From NCBI GenBank assembly GCA_020002185.1, contig CM034539.1, positions 34,416,932 to 34,480,931 of the forward strand: a DNA stretch of 64,000 bases. The letters are read 5' to 3'. How positions within the stretch are numbered: the first letter of the stretch is position 1; each line of letters starts with the position of its first letter. A program made the position numbers and the translations under genes. The notes under the pieces are model-generated. The model saw only the letters and a list, made by a program, of their open reading frames with translations, did not search any database and had not been told where the DNA came from. This document shows, one piece after another, positions 12,150 through 27,700 of this stretch. This DNA is from Paraescarpia echinospica. Taxonomy: Eukaryota; Annelida; Polychaeta; Sabellida; Siboglinidae.

Positions 12150-15100
12150 ATGGGTGTGAAAACTCATTCTCATTTCATGTTTTATCTTCTCTAATGCAGT
12201 AGTATATTCAGTATTCTCGAAGCAAACGTGTCCCACGTCAAAGTGATCGAAAAAAATTCACGCATATCACACCAAAACGGTATTTTCAAGTGCACTCTTT
12301 GCGCGGACGGATCCGTAATGTGGTCTTTCCCCAAACTGATGTCATGCATGTTACAAATCTTCACGAAGGCTAGACTGATATCAAGCTACACATATAACTA
12401 GATTAATCGCAATGGGGAATGTATGTTATCCTTTCATCTCCGGCACGTAATTTACAAGAAAATAGTACGTAAGTTATGGGTGTGAAACCTCATTCCCATT
12501 TGATGTTTTATCTTGTTTAATGCAGTAGTACATTCAGTATTCTCGAAACAAACGTGTCTCATGTCAAAGCGATCGAAAAAAATCACGCATATCACAACAA
12601 AACGGTATTTTCAAGTGCACTCTTTGCGCGGACGGATCCGTAATGTGGTCTTACCCCAAACTGATGTCCTGCATGTTACAAATCTTCACGAAGGCTATAC
12701 TGATATCAAGCTACACATATAACTAGATTAACCGCAAAGGGGAATGTACGTTACCCTTTCATCTCCGTCACGTAAGTTACAAGAAAATAGTACGTAAGTT
12801 ATGGGTGTGAAAACACATTCTCATTTCATGTTTTATCTTCTCTAATGCAGTAGTATATTCAGTATTCTCGAAGCAAACGTGTCCCACGTCAAAGTGATCG
12901 AAAAAAATTCACGCATATCACACCAAAACGGTATTTTCAAGTGCACTCTTTGCGCGGACGGATCCGTAATGTGGTCTTTCCCCAAACTGATGTCATGCAT
13001 GTTACAAATCTTCACGAAGGCTAGACTGATATCAAGCTACACATATAACTAGATTAATCGCAATGGGGAATGTATGTTATCCTTTCATCTCCGGCACGTA
13101 ATTTACAAGAAAATAGTACGTAAGTTATGGGTGTGAAACCTCATTCCCATTTGATGTTTTATCTTGTTAAATGCAGTAGTACATTCAGTATTCTCGAAAC
13201 AAACGTGTCTCATGTCAAAGCGATCGAAAAAAAATCACGCTTATCACAACAAAACGGTATTTTCAAGTGCACTCTTTGCGCGGACGGATCCGTAATGTGG
13301 TCTTACCCCAAACTGATGTCCTGCATGTTACAAATCTTCACGAAGGCTATACTGATATCAAGCTACACATATAACTAGATTAACCGCAAAGGGGAATGTA
13401 CTTTACCCTTTCATCTCCGTCACGTAAGTCACAAGAAAATAGTACGTAAGTTATGGGTGTGAAAACACATTCTCATTTCATGTTTTATCGTATCAAATGC
13501 AGTAGTACATTCAGTATTCTCGAAACAAACTTGTCCCATGTCAAAGTGATTCAAAAAAATTCACGCATATCACACCAAAACGGTATTTTCAAGTGCACTC
13601 TTTGCGCGGACGGATCCGTAATGTGGTCTTACCCCAAACTGATGTCATGCATGTTACAAATCTTCACGAAGGCTAGACTGATATCAAGCTACACATATAA
13701 CTAGATTATCCCCAAAGGGGAATGTATGTTACCCTTTCATCTCCGTCACGTAAGTTACAAGAAAATAGTACGTAAGTTATTGGTGTGAAAACTCACTCCC
13801 ATTTGATGTTTTATCTTGTTTAATGCAATAGTACATTCAGAATTCTCGAAACAAACGTGTCCCATGTCAAAGCTACCTAAAACAATGCACGCATATCACA
13901 ACAAAACGGTATTTTCAAGTGCACTCTTTGCGCGGACGGATCCGTAATGTGGTCTTACCACAAATTGATGTCCTGCATGTTACAAATCTTCACGAAGGCT
14001 ATACTGATATCAAGCTACACATATAACTAGATTAACCGCAAAGGGGAATGTACGTTACCCTTTCATCTCCGTCACGTAAGTTACAAGAAAATAGTACGTA
14101 AGTTATGGGTGTGAAAACACATTCTCATTTCATGTTTTATCGTGTCAAATGCAGTAGTACATTCAGTATTCTCGAAACAAACGTGTCCCATGTCAAAGTG
14201 ATTGAATAAAATTCACGCATATCACACCAAAACGGTATTTTCAAGTGCACTCTTTGCGCGGACGGATCCGTAATGTGGTCTTACCCCAAACTGACGTCAT
14301 GCATGTTACAAATCTTCACGAAGGCTAGACTGATATCAAGCTACACATATAACTAGATTAACCGCAAAGGGGAATGTATGTTACCCTTTCATCTCCGTCA
14401 CGTAAGTTACAAGAAAATAGTACGTAAGTTATTGGTGTAAAAACTTATTCCCATTTGATGTTTTATTTTGTTTAATGCAATAGTACATTCAATATTCTCG
14501 AAACAAACTTGTCCCATGTCAAAGCGATCTAAAAAAATTCACGCATATCACAACAAAACGGTATTTTCAAGTGCACGCTTTGCTCGGACGGATCCGTAAT
14601 GTGGTCTTACCCCAAACTGATGTCCTGCATGTTACAAATCTTCACGAAGGCTATACTGATGTCAAGCTACACATATAACTAGATTAACCGCAAAGGGGAA
14701 TGTACGTTACCCTTTCAACACCGTCACGTAAGTTATAAGAAAAAAGTACGTAAGTTATGGGTGTGAAAACACATTCCCATTTGATGTTTTATCTTGTCTA
14801 ATTCAATAGTACATTCAGTATTCTCGAAACAAACGTGTCCGTTTTCAAAGTGAACAAAAAAAATTCACACATATCACACCAAAACGGTATTTTCAAGTGC
14901 ACTCTTTGCGCGGACGGATCCGTAATGTGGTCTTACCCCAAACTGATGTCATGCATGTTACAAATCTTCACGAAGGCTAGACTGATATCAAGCTACACAT
15001 ATAACTAGATTAACCGCAAAGGGGAATGTATGTTACCCTTTCATCTCCGTCACGTAAGTTACAAGAAAATAGTACGTAAGTTATAGGTGTGAAAACTCAT

Positions 15101-17329
15101 TCCCACTTGATGTTTTATCTTGTCTAATGCAGTAGTACATCCAGTATTCTCGAAACAAACGTGTCCCATCACAAAGTGATCGAAAAAAATTCACGCATAT
15201 CACACCAAAACGGTATTTTCAAGTGCACTCTTTGCGCGGACGGATCAGTAATGTGGTCTTACCCCAAATTTATGTCCTGCATGTTACAAATCTTCACGAA
15301 GGTTAGACTGATATCAAGCTACACATATTACTAGATTAACCGCAAAGGGGAATGTATGTTACCCTTTCATCTCCGTCACGTAAGTTACAAGAACATAGTA
15401 CGTAAGTTATAGGTGTGAAAACTCATTCCCATTTGATGTTTTATCTTGTCTAATGCAGTAGTACATTCAGTATTCTCGAAACAAACGTGTCCCATCTCAA
15501 AGTGATCGAACAAAATTCACGCATATCACTCCAAAATTGTATTTTGAAGGGCACTCTTTGCGCGGACTGATCCGTAATGTGGTCTTATCCCAAATTGATG
15601 TCCTGCATGTTATAAATCTTCACGAAGGCTAGACTGATATCAAGCTACACATATAACTAGATTAACCGCAAAGTGGAATGTATGTTACCCTTTCATCTCC
15701 GTCACGTAAGTTACAAGAAAATAGTACGTAAGTTATTGGTGTAAAAACTCATTCCCATTTGATGTTTTATCTTGTTTAATGCAATAGTACATTCAATATT
15801 CTCGAAACAAACGTGTCCCATGTCAAAGCGATCTAAAAAAATTAACGCATATCACAACAAAACGGTATTTTCAAGTGCACTCTTTGCGCGGACGGATCCG
15901 TAATGTGGTCTTACCCCAAATTGATGTCCTGCATGTTACAAATCTTCAAGAAGGCTAGACTGATATCAAGCTACACATATAACTAGATTAACCGGAAAAA
16001 GGAATGTATGTTACCCTATCATCTCCGTCACGTAAGTTACAAGAAAATAGTACGTAAGTTATGGCTGTGAAAACTCATTTCCATTTGATGTTTTATCTTG
16101 TCTAATGGAGTAGTACATTCAGTATTCTCGAAACAAACGTGTCCCATCTCAAAGTGATCGAACAAAATTCACGCATATCACACCAAAACGGTATTTTCAA
16201 GTGCACTCTTTGCGCGGACGGATACGTAATGTGGTTTTACCCCAAACTGATGTCATGCATGTTAAAAATCTTCACGAAGGCTAGACTGATATCAAGCTAC
16301 ACATATAGCTAGATTAATCGCAATGGGGAATGTATGTTATCCTTTCATCTCCGGCACGTAAGTTACAAGAAAATAGTACGTAAGTTATTGGTGTGAAACT
16401 TCATTCCCATTTGATGTTTTATCTTGTTTAATGCAGTAGTACATTCAGTATTCTCGAAACAAACGTGTCTCATGTCAAAGCGATTGAAAAAAAATCACGC
16501 ATTTCACAATAAAACGGTATTTTCAAGTGCACTCTTTGCGCGGACGGATCCGTAATGTGGTCTTTCCCCAAATTGATATCATGCATGTTACAAATCTTCA
16601 CGAAGGCTAGACTGATATCAAGCTACACATATAACTAAATTAATCGCAATGGGGAATGTATGTTATCCTTTCATCTCCGGCACGTAAGTTACAAGAAAAT
16701 AGTACGTAAGTTATGGGTGTGAAACCTCATTCCCATTTCATGTTTTATCTTGTTTAATGCAGTAGTACATTCAGTATTCTCGAAACAAACGTGTCTCATG
16801 TCAAAGCGATCGAAAAAAAATCACGCATATCACAACAAAACGGTATTTTCAAGTGCACCCTTTGCGCGGACGGATCCGTAATGTGGTCTTACCCCAAACT
16901 GATGTCCTGCATGTTACAAATCTTCACGAAGGCTATACTGATATCAAGCTACACATATAACTAGATTAACAACAAAGGGGAATGTACGTTACCCTTTCAT
17001 CTCCTTCACGTAAGTTACAAGAAAATAGTACGTAAGTTATGGGTGTGAAAACACATTCTCATTTCATGTTTTTTCGTATCAAATGCAGTAGTACATTCAG
17101 TATTCTCGAAACAAACTTGTCCCATGTCAAAGTGATTCAAAAAAATTCACGCATATCACACCAAAACGGTATTTTCAAGTGCAATCTTTGCTCGGACGGA
17201 TCCGTAATGTGGTCTTTCCCCAAACAGATGTCATGCATGTTACAAATCTTCACGAAGGCTAGACTGATATCAAGCTACACATATAACTAGATTAATCGCA
17301 ATGGGGAATGTATGTTATCCTTTCATCTC

Positions 17330-18490
17330 CGTCACGTAAGTTACAAGAAAATAGTACGTAAGTTATTGGTGTGAAAACTCATTCCCATTTGATGTTTCAT
17401 CTTGTTTAATGCAATAGTACATTCAGAATTCTCGAAACAAACGTGTCCCATGTCAAAGCGATCGAAAAAAATTCACGCATATCACACCAAAACGGTATTT
17501 TCAAGTGCACTCTTTGCGCGGACGGATCCGTAATGTGGTCTTTCCCCAAACAGATGTCATGCATGTTACAAATCTTCACGAAGGCTAGACTGATATCAAG
17601 CTACACATACATAACTAGATTAATCGCAATGGGGAATGTATGTTATCCTTTCATCTCCGTCACGTAAGTTACAAGAAAATAGTACGTAAGTTATGGGTGT
17701 GAAAACAAACTGATGTCATGCATGTTACAAATCTTCACGAAGGCTAGACTGATATCAAGCTACACATATAGCTAGATTAATCGCAATGGGGAATGTATGT
17801 TATCCTTTCATCTCCGGCACGTAAGTTACAAGAAAATAGTACGTAAGTTATTGGTGTGAAACTTTATTCCCATTTGATGTTTTATCTTGTTTAATGCAGT
17901 AGTACATTCAGTATTCTCGAAACAAACGTGTCTCATGTCAAAGCGATCGAAAAAAAATCACGCATTTCACAACAAAACGGTATTTTCAAGTGCACTCTTT
18001 GCTCGGACGGATCCGTAATGTGGTCTTACCCCAAATTGATGTCCTGCATGTTACAATTCTTCACGAAGGCTATACTGATGTCAAGCTACACATATAACTA
18101 GAATAACCGCAAAGGGGAATGTACGTTACCCTTTCATCTCCGTCACGTAAGTTACAAGAAAAAAGTACGTAAGTTATGGGTGTGAAAACTCATTCTCATT
18201 TCATGTTTTATCTTCTCTAATGCAGTAGTATATTCAGTATTCTCGAAGCAAACGTGTCCCATGTCAAAGTGATCGAAAACAATTCACGCATATCACACCA
18301 AAACGGTATTTTCAAGTGCACTCTTTGCGCGGACGGATCCGTAATGTGGTCTTTCCCCAAACTGATGTCATGCATGTTACAAATCTTCACGAAGGCTAGA
18401 CTGATATCAAGCTACACATATAACTAAATCAATCGCAATGGGGAATGTATGTTATCCTTTCATCTCCGGCACGTAAGTTACAAGAAAATA
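17330..18490 (+). repeat. Satellite block shared with 29814-30974, copy 1
   Basis: This block contains a D monomer, a truncated monomer, then F and A monomers. It reappears at +12484 bp with the same private variants: the same internal deletion junction, GAAACTTTATTCC and CTAGAATAACCGC. Similarity fades before about 17.33 kb and after about 18.49 kb, where the downstream monomers are of different subtypes. Confidence 0.85.
17693..17849 (+). repeat. Truncated satellite monomer (157 bp)
   Basis: After ATGGGTGTGAAAACA the sequence jumps directly to AAACTGATGTCATGC, removing about 169 bp from the middle of a normal 326-bp unit. The next monomer start follows 157 bp later. The bases at the break (AAAAC/CAAAC) are short and similar, consistent with an end-joining or replication-slip deletion. 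Confidence 0.9.
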
Positions 18491-19153
18491 GTACGTAAGT
18501 TATGGGTGTGAAACCTCATTCCCATTTGATGTTTTATCTTGTTTAATGCAGTAGTACATTCAGTATTCTCGAAACAAACGTGTCTCATGTCAAAGCGATC
18601 GAAAAAAAATCACGCATATCACAACAAAACGGTATTTTCAAGTGCACTCTTTGCGCGGACGGATCCGTAATGTGGTCTTACCCCAAACTGACGTCATGCA
18701 TGGTACAAATCTTCACGAAGGCTAGACTGATATCAAGCTACACATATAACTAGATTAACCGCAAAGTGGAATGTATGTTACCCTTTCATCTCCGTCACGT
18801 AAGTTACAAGAAAATAGTACGTAAGTTATTGGTGTGAAAACTCATTCCCATTTGATGTTTTATCTTGTTTAATGCAATAGTACATTCAGAATTCTCGAAA
18901 CAAACGTGTCCCATGTCAAAGCGATCTAAAAAAATTCACGCATATCACAACAAAACGGTATTTTCAAGTGCACTCTTTTCGCGGACGGATCCGTAATGTG
19001 GTCTTACCCCAAATTGATGTCCTGCATGTTACAAATCTTCAAGAAGGCTAGACTGATATCAAGCTACACATATAACTAGATTAACCGGAAAGAGGAATGT
19101 ATGTTACCCTATCATCTCCGTCACGTAAGTTACAAGAAAATAGTACGTAAGTT

Positions 19154-20456
19154 ATGGCTGTGAAAACTCATTCCCATTTGATGTTTTATCTTGTCTAATG
19201 GAGTAGTACATTCAGTATTCACGACACAAACGTGTCCCATGTCAAAGTGATCGAACAAAATTCACGCGTATCACACCAAAACGGTATTTTCAAGTGCACT
19301 CTTTGCTCGGACGGATACGTAATGTTGTCTTACCCCAAACTGATGTCATGCATGTTACAAATCTTCACGAAGGCTAGACTGATATCAAGCTACACATATA
19401 GCTAGATTAATCGCAATGGGGAATGTATGTTATCCTTTCATCTCCGGTCGTAAGTTACAAGAAAATAGTACGTAAGTTATTGGTGTGAAACTTCATTCCC
19501 ATTTGATGTTTTATCTTGTTTAATGCAGTAGTACATTCAGTATTCTCGAAACAAACGTGTCTCATGTCAAAGCGATCGAAAAAAAATCACGCATTTCACA
19601 ACAAAACGTTATTTTCAAGTGCACTCTTTGCTCGGACGGATCCGTAATGTGGTCTTACCCCAAACTGATGTCCTGCATGTTACAAATCTTCACGAAAGCT
19701 ATACTGATGTCAAGCTACACATATAATTAGATTAACCGCAAAGGGGAATGTACGTTACCCTTTCATCTCCGTCACGTAAGTTACAAGAAAAAAGTACGTA
19801 AGTTATGGGTGTGAAAACTCATTCTCATTTCATGTTTTATCTTCTCTAATGCAGTAGTATATTCAGTATTCTCGAAGCAAACGTGTCCCATGTCAAAGTG
19901 ATCCAAAAAAATTCACGCATATCACACCAAAACGGTATTTTCAAGTGCACTCTTTGCGCGGACGGATCCGTAATGTGGTCTTTCCCCAAACAGATGTCAT
20001 GCATGTTACAAATCTTCACGAAGGCTAGACTGATATCAAGCTACTCATATAACTAGATTAATCGCAATGGGGAATGTATGTTATCCTTTCATCTCCGTCA
20101 CGTAAGTTACAAGAAAATAGTACGTAAGTTATTGGTGTGAAAACTCATTCCCATTTGATGTTTTATCTTGTTTAATGCAATAGTACATTCAGAATTCTCG
20201 AAACAAACGTGTCCCATGTCAAAGCGATCGAAAAAAATTCACGCATATCACACCAAAACGGTATTTTCAAGTGCACTCTTTGCACGGACGGATCCGTAAT
20301 GTGGTCTTTCCCCAAACAGATGTCATGCATGTTACAAATCTTCACGAAGGCTAGACTGATATCAAGCTACACATATAACTAGATTAATCGCAATGGGGAA
20401 TGTATGTTATCCTTTCATCTCCGTCACGTAAGTTACAAGAAAATAGTACGTAAGTT
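19154..20456 (+). repeat. 4-mer satellite unit E-F-A-D (1303 bp)
   Basis: Four monomers start with an E type (ATGGAGTAG, TTCACGAC). The next E monomer with the same private variants (GTATTCACGA, TAATGTTGTC) begins at 20457. The F monomers that follow each E share a 2-base loss (CTCCGGTCGTAAG, at about 19445 and 20748). The second copy keeps E-F-A and then changes to a C type at 21434. Confidence 0.8.
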
Positions 20457-21433
20457 GTGGCTGTGAAAACTCATTCCCATTTGATGTTTTATCTTGTCTA
20501 ATGGAGTAGTACATTCAGTATTCACGAAACAAACGTGTCCCATGTCAAAGTGATCGAACAAAATTCACGCGTATCACACCAAAACGGTATTTTCAAGTGC
20601 ACTCTTTGCTCGGACGGATACGTAATGTTGTCTTACCCCAAACTGATGTCATGCATGTTACAAATCTTCAGGAAGGCTAGACTGATATCAAGCTACACAT
20701 ATAGCTAGATTAATCGCAATGGGGAATGTATGTTATCCTTTCATCTCCGGTCGTAAGTTACAAGAAAATAGTACGTAAGTTATTGGTGTGAAACTTCATT
20801 CCCATTTGATGTTTTATCTTGTTTAATGCAGTAGTACATTCAGTATTCTCGAAACAAACGTGTCTCATGTCAAAGCGATCGAAAAAAAATCACGCATTTC
20901 ACAACAAAACGCTATTTTCAAGTGCACTCTTTGCTCGGACGGATCCGTAATGTGGTCTTACCCCAAACTGATGTCCTGCATGTTACAAATCTTCACGAAA
21001 GCTATACTGATGTCAAGCTACACATATAACTAGATTAACCGCAAAGGGGAATGTACGTTACCCTTTCATCTCCGTCACGTAAGTTACAAGAAAAAAGTAC
21101 GTAAGTTATGGGTGTGAAAACTCATTCTCATTTCATGTTTTATCTTCTCTAATGCAGTAGTATATTCAGTATTCTCGAAGCAAACGTGTCCCATGTAAAA
21201 GTGATCGAAAAAAATTCACGCATATCACATCAAAACGGTATTTTCAAGTGCACTCTTTGCGCGGACGGATCCGTAATGTGGTCTTTCCCCAAACAGATGT
21301 CATGCATGTTACAAATCTTCAAGAAGGCTAGACTGATATCAAGCTACACATATAACTAGATTAATCGCAATGGGGAATGTATGTTATCCTTTCATCTCCG
21401 TCACGTAAGTTACAAGAAAATAGTACGTAAGTT
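20457..21433 (+). repeat. E-F-A satellite unit, second copy of 19154 block
   Basis: Three monomers repeat the first three of the 1303-bp unit, including the CTCCGGTCG deletion variant and TATTCACGAAAC. The homology ends where the D monomer of the first copy is replaced by a C monomer. The CTCCGGTCG variant also occurs once at about 32581, so this subtype has spread further. Confidence 0.75.
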
Positions 21434-21700
21434 ATGGGTGTGAAAACACATTCTCATTTCATGTTTTATCGTATCAAATGCAGTAGTACATTCAGTATTC
21501 TCGAAACAAACGTGTCCCATGTCAAAGCGATCGAAAACAATTCACGCATATCACACCAAAACGGTATTTTCAAGTGCACTCTTTGCGCGGACGGATCCGT
21601 AATGTGGTCTTTCCCCAAACTGATGTTATGCATGTTACAAATCTTCACGAAGGCTAGATTATCCCATCCGCACGTAAGTTAAGAAAATAGTACGTAAGTT
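21434..21700 (+). repeat. Satellite monomer with 59-bp 3' deletion
   Basis: The unit is 267 bp instead of 326. After GAAGGCTAGA the sequence goes through TTATCCCATCCGCACG and lacks the CTGATATCAAGCTACAC to CTAGATT segment, so the EcoRV site is lost. The next start is ATG at 21701. Confidence 0.85.
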
Positions 21701-24700
21701 ATGGGTGTGAAACCTCATTCCCATTTCATGTTTTATCTTGTTTAATGCAGTAGTATATTCAGTATTCTCGAAGCAAACGTGTCTCATGTCAAAGCGATCG
21801 AAAAAAAATCACGCTTATCACAACAAAACGGTATTTTCAAGTGCACTCTTTGCGCGGACGGATCCGTAATGTGGTCTTACCCCAAACTGATGTTATGCAT
21901 GTTACAAATCTTCACGAAGGCTATACTGATATCAAGCTACACATATAACTAGATTAACCGCAAAGGGGAATGTACGTTACCCTTTCATCTCCGTCACGTA
22001 AGTTACAAGAAAATAGTACGTAAGTTATGGGTGTGAAAACACATTCTCATTTCATGTTTTATCGTATCAAATGCAGTAGTACATTCAGTATTCTCGAAAC
22101 AAACGTGTCCCATGTCAAAGCGATCGAAAACAATTCACGCATATCACACCAAAACGGTATTTTCAAGTGCACTCTTTGCGCGGACGGATCCGTAATGTGG
22201 TCTTTCCCCAAACAGATGTCATGCATGTTACAAATCTTCAAGAAGGCTAGACTGATATCAAGCTACACATATAACTAGATTAATCGCAATGGGGAATGTA
22301 TGTTATCCTTTCATCTCCGTCACGTAAGTTACAAGAAAATAGTACGTAAGTTATGGGTGTGAAAACACATTCTCATTTCATGTTTTATCGTGTCAAATGC
22401 AGTAGTACTTTCAGTATTCTCGAAACAAACGTGTCCCTTTTCAAAGTGAACAAAAAAAATTCATGCATATCACACCAAAACGGTATTTTCAAGTGCACTC
22501 TTTGCGCGGAGGGATCCGTAATGTGGTCTTACCCTAAAATGATGTCCTGCATGTTACAAATCTTCACGAAGGCTATACTGATATCAAGCTACACATATAA
22601 CTAGATTAACCGCAAAGGGGAATGTATGTTACCCTTTCATCTCCGTCACTTAAGTTACAAGAAAATAGTACGTAAGTTATGGGTGTGAAAACACATTCTC
22701 ATTTCATGTTTTATCTTCACTAATGCAGTAGTATATTCAGTATTCTCGAAGCAAACGTGTCCCATGTAAAAGTGATCGAAACAAATTCACGCATATCACA
22801 CCAAAACGGTATTTTCAAGTGCACTCTTTGCGCGGACGACTCCGTAATGTGGTCTTTCCCCAAACTGATGTTATGCATGTTACAAATCTTCACGAAGGCT
22901 AGACTGATATCAAGCTACACATATAACTAGATTAATCGCAATGGGGAATGTATGTTATCCTTTCATCTCCGGCACGTAAGTTACAAGAAAATAGTACGTA
23001 AGTTATGGGTGTGAAACCTCATTCCCATTTGATGTTTTATCTTGTTTAATGCAGTAGTACATTCAGTATTCTCGAAACAAACATGTCTCATGTCAAAGCG
23101 ATCGAAAAAAAATCACGCATATCACAACAAAACTGTATTTTCAAGTGCACTCTTTGCTCGGACGGATCCGTAATGTGGTCTTACCCCAAACTGATGTCCT
23201 GCATGTTACAAATCTTCACGAAGGCTATACTGATGTAAAGCTACACATATAACTAGATTAACCGCAAAGGGGAATGTACGTTACCCTTTCATCTCCGTCA
23301 CGTAAATTACAAGAAAAAAGTACGTAAGTTATGGGTGAGAAAACACATTCTCATTTCATGTTTTATCTTCTCTAATGCAGTAGTATATTCAGTATTCTCG
23401 AAGCAAACGTGTCCCACGTCAAAGTGATCGAAAAAAATTCACGCATATCACACCAAAACGGTATTTTCAAGTGCACTCTTTGCGCGGACGGATCCGTAAT
23501 GTGGTCTTTCCCCAAACTGATGTCATGCATGTTACAAATCTTCACGAAGGCTAGACTGATATCAAGCTACACATATAACTAGATTAATCGCAATGGGGAA
23601 TGTATGTTATCCTTTCATCTCCGGCACGTAATTTACAACAAAATAGTACGTAAGTTATGGGTGTGAAACCTCATTCCCTTTTGATGTTTTATCTTGTTTA
23701 ATGCAGTAGTACATTCAGTATTCTCGAAACAAACGTGTCTCATGTCAAAGCGATCGAAAAAAAATCACGCTTATCACAACAAAACGGTATTTTCAAGTGC
23801 ACTCTTTGCGCGGACGGATCCGTAATGTGGTCTTACCCCAAACTGATGTCCTGCATGTTACAAATCTTCACGAAGGCTATACTGATATCAAGCTACACAT
23901 ATAACTAGATTAACCGCAAAGGGGAATGTACGTTACCCTTTCATCTCCGTCACGTAAGTTACAAGAAAATAGTACGTAAGTTATGGGTGTGAAAACACAT
24001 TCTCATTTCATGTTTTATCATATCAAATGCAGTAGTACATTCACTATTCTCGAAACAAATTTGTCCCATGTCAAAGTGATTTCAAAAAATTCACGCATAT
24101 CACACCAAAACGGTATTTTCAAATGCACTCTTTGCGCGGACGGATCCGTAATGTGGTCTTTCCCCAAACTGATGTCATGCTTGTTACAAATCTTCAAGAA
24201 GGCTAGACTGATATCAAGCTACACATATAACTAGATTAATCGCAATGGGGAATGTATGTTATCCTTTCATCTCCGGCACGTAAGTTACAAGAAAATAGTA
24301 CGTAAGTTATAGGTGTGAAATCTCATTCCCATTTGATGTTTTATCTTGTTTAATGCAGTAGTACATTCAGTATTCTCGAAACAAACGTGTCTCATGTCAA
24401 AGCGATCGAAAAAAAATCACGGATATCACAACAAAACGGTATTTTCAAGGGCACTCTTTGCGCGGACGGATCCGTAATGTGGTCTTCCCCCAAACTGATG
24501 TCCTTCATGTAACAAATCTTCACGAAGGCAATACTGATATCAAGCTACACATATAACTAGATTAACCGCAAAGGGGAATGTACGTTACCCTTTCATCTCC
24601 GTCACGTAAGTTACAAGAAAATAGTACGTAAGTTATGGGTGTGAAACCTCATTCCCATTTGATGTTTTATCTTTTTAATGCAGTAGTACATTCAGTATTC

Positions 24701-27700
24701 TCGAAACAAACGTGTCCCATGTCAAAGCGATCTAAAAAAAGTCACGCATATCACAACAAAACGGTATTTTCAAGTGCACTCTTTGCGCGGACGGATCCGT
24801 AATGTGGTCTTACCCCAAATTGATGTCCTGCATGTTACAAATCTTCACGAAGGCTATACTGATATCAAGCTACACATATAACTAGATTAACCGCAAAGGG
24901 GAATGTACGTTACCCTTTCATCTCCGTCACGTAAGTTACAAGAAAATAGTACGTAAGTTATCGGTGTGAAAACACATTCTCATTTCATGTTTTATCGTGT
25001 CAAATGCAGTAGTACATTCAGTATTCTCGAAACAAACTTGTCCCATGTCAAAGTGATTGAAAAAATTTCACGCATATCACACCAAAACGGTATTTTCAAG
25101 TGCACTCTTTGCGCGGACGGATCCGTAATGTGGTCTTACCCCAAATTGATGTCCTGCATGTTACAAATCTTCAAGAAGGGTATACTGATATCAAGCTACA
25201 CATATAACTAGATTAACCGGAAAGAGGAATGTATGTTACCCTATCATCTCCGTCACGTAAGTTACAAGAAAATAGTACGTAAGTTATGGCTGTGAAAACT
25301 CATTCCCATTTGATGTTTTATCTTGTCTAATTCAATAGTACATTCAGTATTCTCGAAACAAACGTGTCCCTTTTCAAAGTGAACAAAACAAATTCACGCA
25401 TATCACACCAAAACGGTATTTTTGAAGTGCACTCTTTGCGCGGAGGGATCCGTAATGTGGTCTTACCCTAAAATGATGTCCTGCATGTTACAAATCTTCA
25501 CGAAGGCTATACTGATATCACGCTACACATATAACTAGATTAACCGCAAAGGGGAATGTATGTTACCCTTTCATCTCCGTCACGTAAGTTACAAGAAAAT
25601 AGTACGTAAGTTATGGGTGTGAAAACACATTTTCATTTCATGTTTTATCTTCTCTAATGCAGTAGTATATTCAATATTCTCGAAGCAAACGTGTCCCATG
25701 TCAAAGTGATCGAAAAAAATTCACGCATATCACACCAAAACGGTATTTTCAAGTGCACTCTTTGCGCGGACGGATCCGTAATGTGGTCTTTCCCCAAACT
25801 GATGTCATGCATGTTACAAATCTTCACGATGGCTAGACTGATATCGAGCTACACATATAACTAGATTAACCGCAAAGGGGAATGTACGTTACCCTTTCAT
25901 CTCCGTCACGTAAGTTACAAGAAAATAGTACGTAAGTTATGGGTGTGAAAACACATTCTCATTTCATGTTTTATCGTATCAAATGCAGTAGTACATTCAG
26001 TATTCTCGAAACAAACTTGTCCCATATCAAAGTGATTCAAAAAAATTCACGCATATCACAACAAAACGGTATTTTCAAGAGCACTCTTTGCGCGGACGGA
26101 TCCGTAATGTGGTCTTACCCCAAACTGACGTCATGCATGTTACAAATCTTCACGAAGGCTAGACTGATATCAAGCTACACATATAACTAGATTAACCGCA
26201 AAGGGGAATGTATGTTACCCTTTCATCTCCGTCACGTAAGTTACAAGAAAATAGTACCTAAGTTATTGGTGTAGAAACTCATTCCCATTTGATGTTTTAT
26301 CTTGTTTAATGCAACAGTACATTCAATATTCTCGAAACAAACGTGTCCCATGTCAAAGCGATCTAAAAAAATTCACGCATATCACAACAAAACGGTATTT
26401 TCAAGTGCACTCTTTGCGCGGACGGATCAGTAATATGGTCTTACCCCAAATTGATGTCCTGCATGTTACAAATCTTCAACAAGGCTAGACTGATATCAAG
26501 CTACACATATAACTAGATTAACCGGAAAGAGGAATGTATGTTACCCTATCATCTCCGTCACGTAAGTTACAAGAAAATAGTACGTAAGTTATGCCTGTGA
26601 AAACTCATTCCCATTTGATGTTTTATCTTGTCTAATGGAGTAGTACATTCAGTATTCTCGAAACAAACGTGTCCCATGTCAAAGTGATCGAACAAAATTC
26701 ACGCGTATCACACCAAAACGGTATTTTCAAGTGCACTCTTTGCGCGGACGGATACGTAATGTGGTCTTACCCCAAACTGATGTCATGCATGTTACAAATC
26801 TTCACGAAGGCTAGACTGATATCAAGCTACACATATAGCTAGATTAATCGCAATGGGGAATGTATGTTATCCTTTCATCTCCGGCACGTAAGTTACAAGA
26901 AAATAGTACGTAAGTTATTGGTGTGAAACTTCATTCCCATTTGATGTTTTATCTTGTTTAATGCAGTAGTACATTCAGTATTCTCGAAACAAACGTGTCT
27001 CATGTCAAAGCGATCGAAAAAAAATCACGCATTTCACAACAAAACGGTATTTTCAAGTGCACTCTTTGCTCGGACGGATCCGTAATGTGGTCTTACCCCA
27101 AACTGATGTCCTGCATGTTACAAATCTTCACGAAGACTACACTGATGTCAAGCTACACATATAACTAGATTAACCGCAAAGGGGAATGTACGTTACCCTT
27201 TCATCTCCGTCACGTAAGTTACAAGAAAAAAGTACGTAAGTTATTGGTGTGAAAACTCATTCTCATTTCATTTTTTATCTTCTCTAATGCAGTAGTATAT
27301 TCAGTATTCTCGAAGCAAACGTGTCCCATGTCAAAGTGATCGAAAAAAATTCACGCATATCACACCAAAACGGTATTTTCAAGTGCACTCTTTGCGCGGA
27401 CGGATACGTAATGTGGTCTTTCCCCAAACTGATGTCATGCATGTTACAAATCTTCACGAAGGCTAGACTGATATCAAGCTACACATATAACTAGATTAAT
27501 CGCAATGGGGAATGTATATTATCCTTTCATCTCCGGCACGTAAGTTACAAGAAAATAGTACGTAAGTTATGGGTGTGAAACCTCATTCCCATTTGATGTT
27601 TTATCTTGTTTAATGCAGTAGTACATTCAGTATTCTCGAAACAAACGTGTCTCATATCAAAGCGATCGATAAAAAATCACGCATATCACAACAAAACGGT

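Noticed and set aside
21466..21648. 60-aa minus-strand frames starting MKICNMH (also at 22059, 34276, 34602, 37209, 37535)
   Set aside because: These are antisense shadows of the same satellite monomers, opening only in particular variants.
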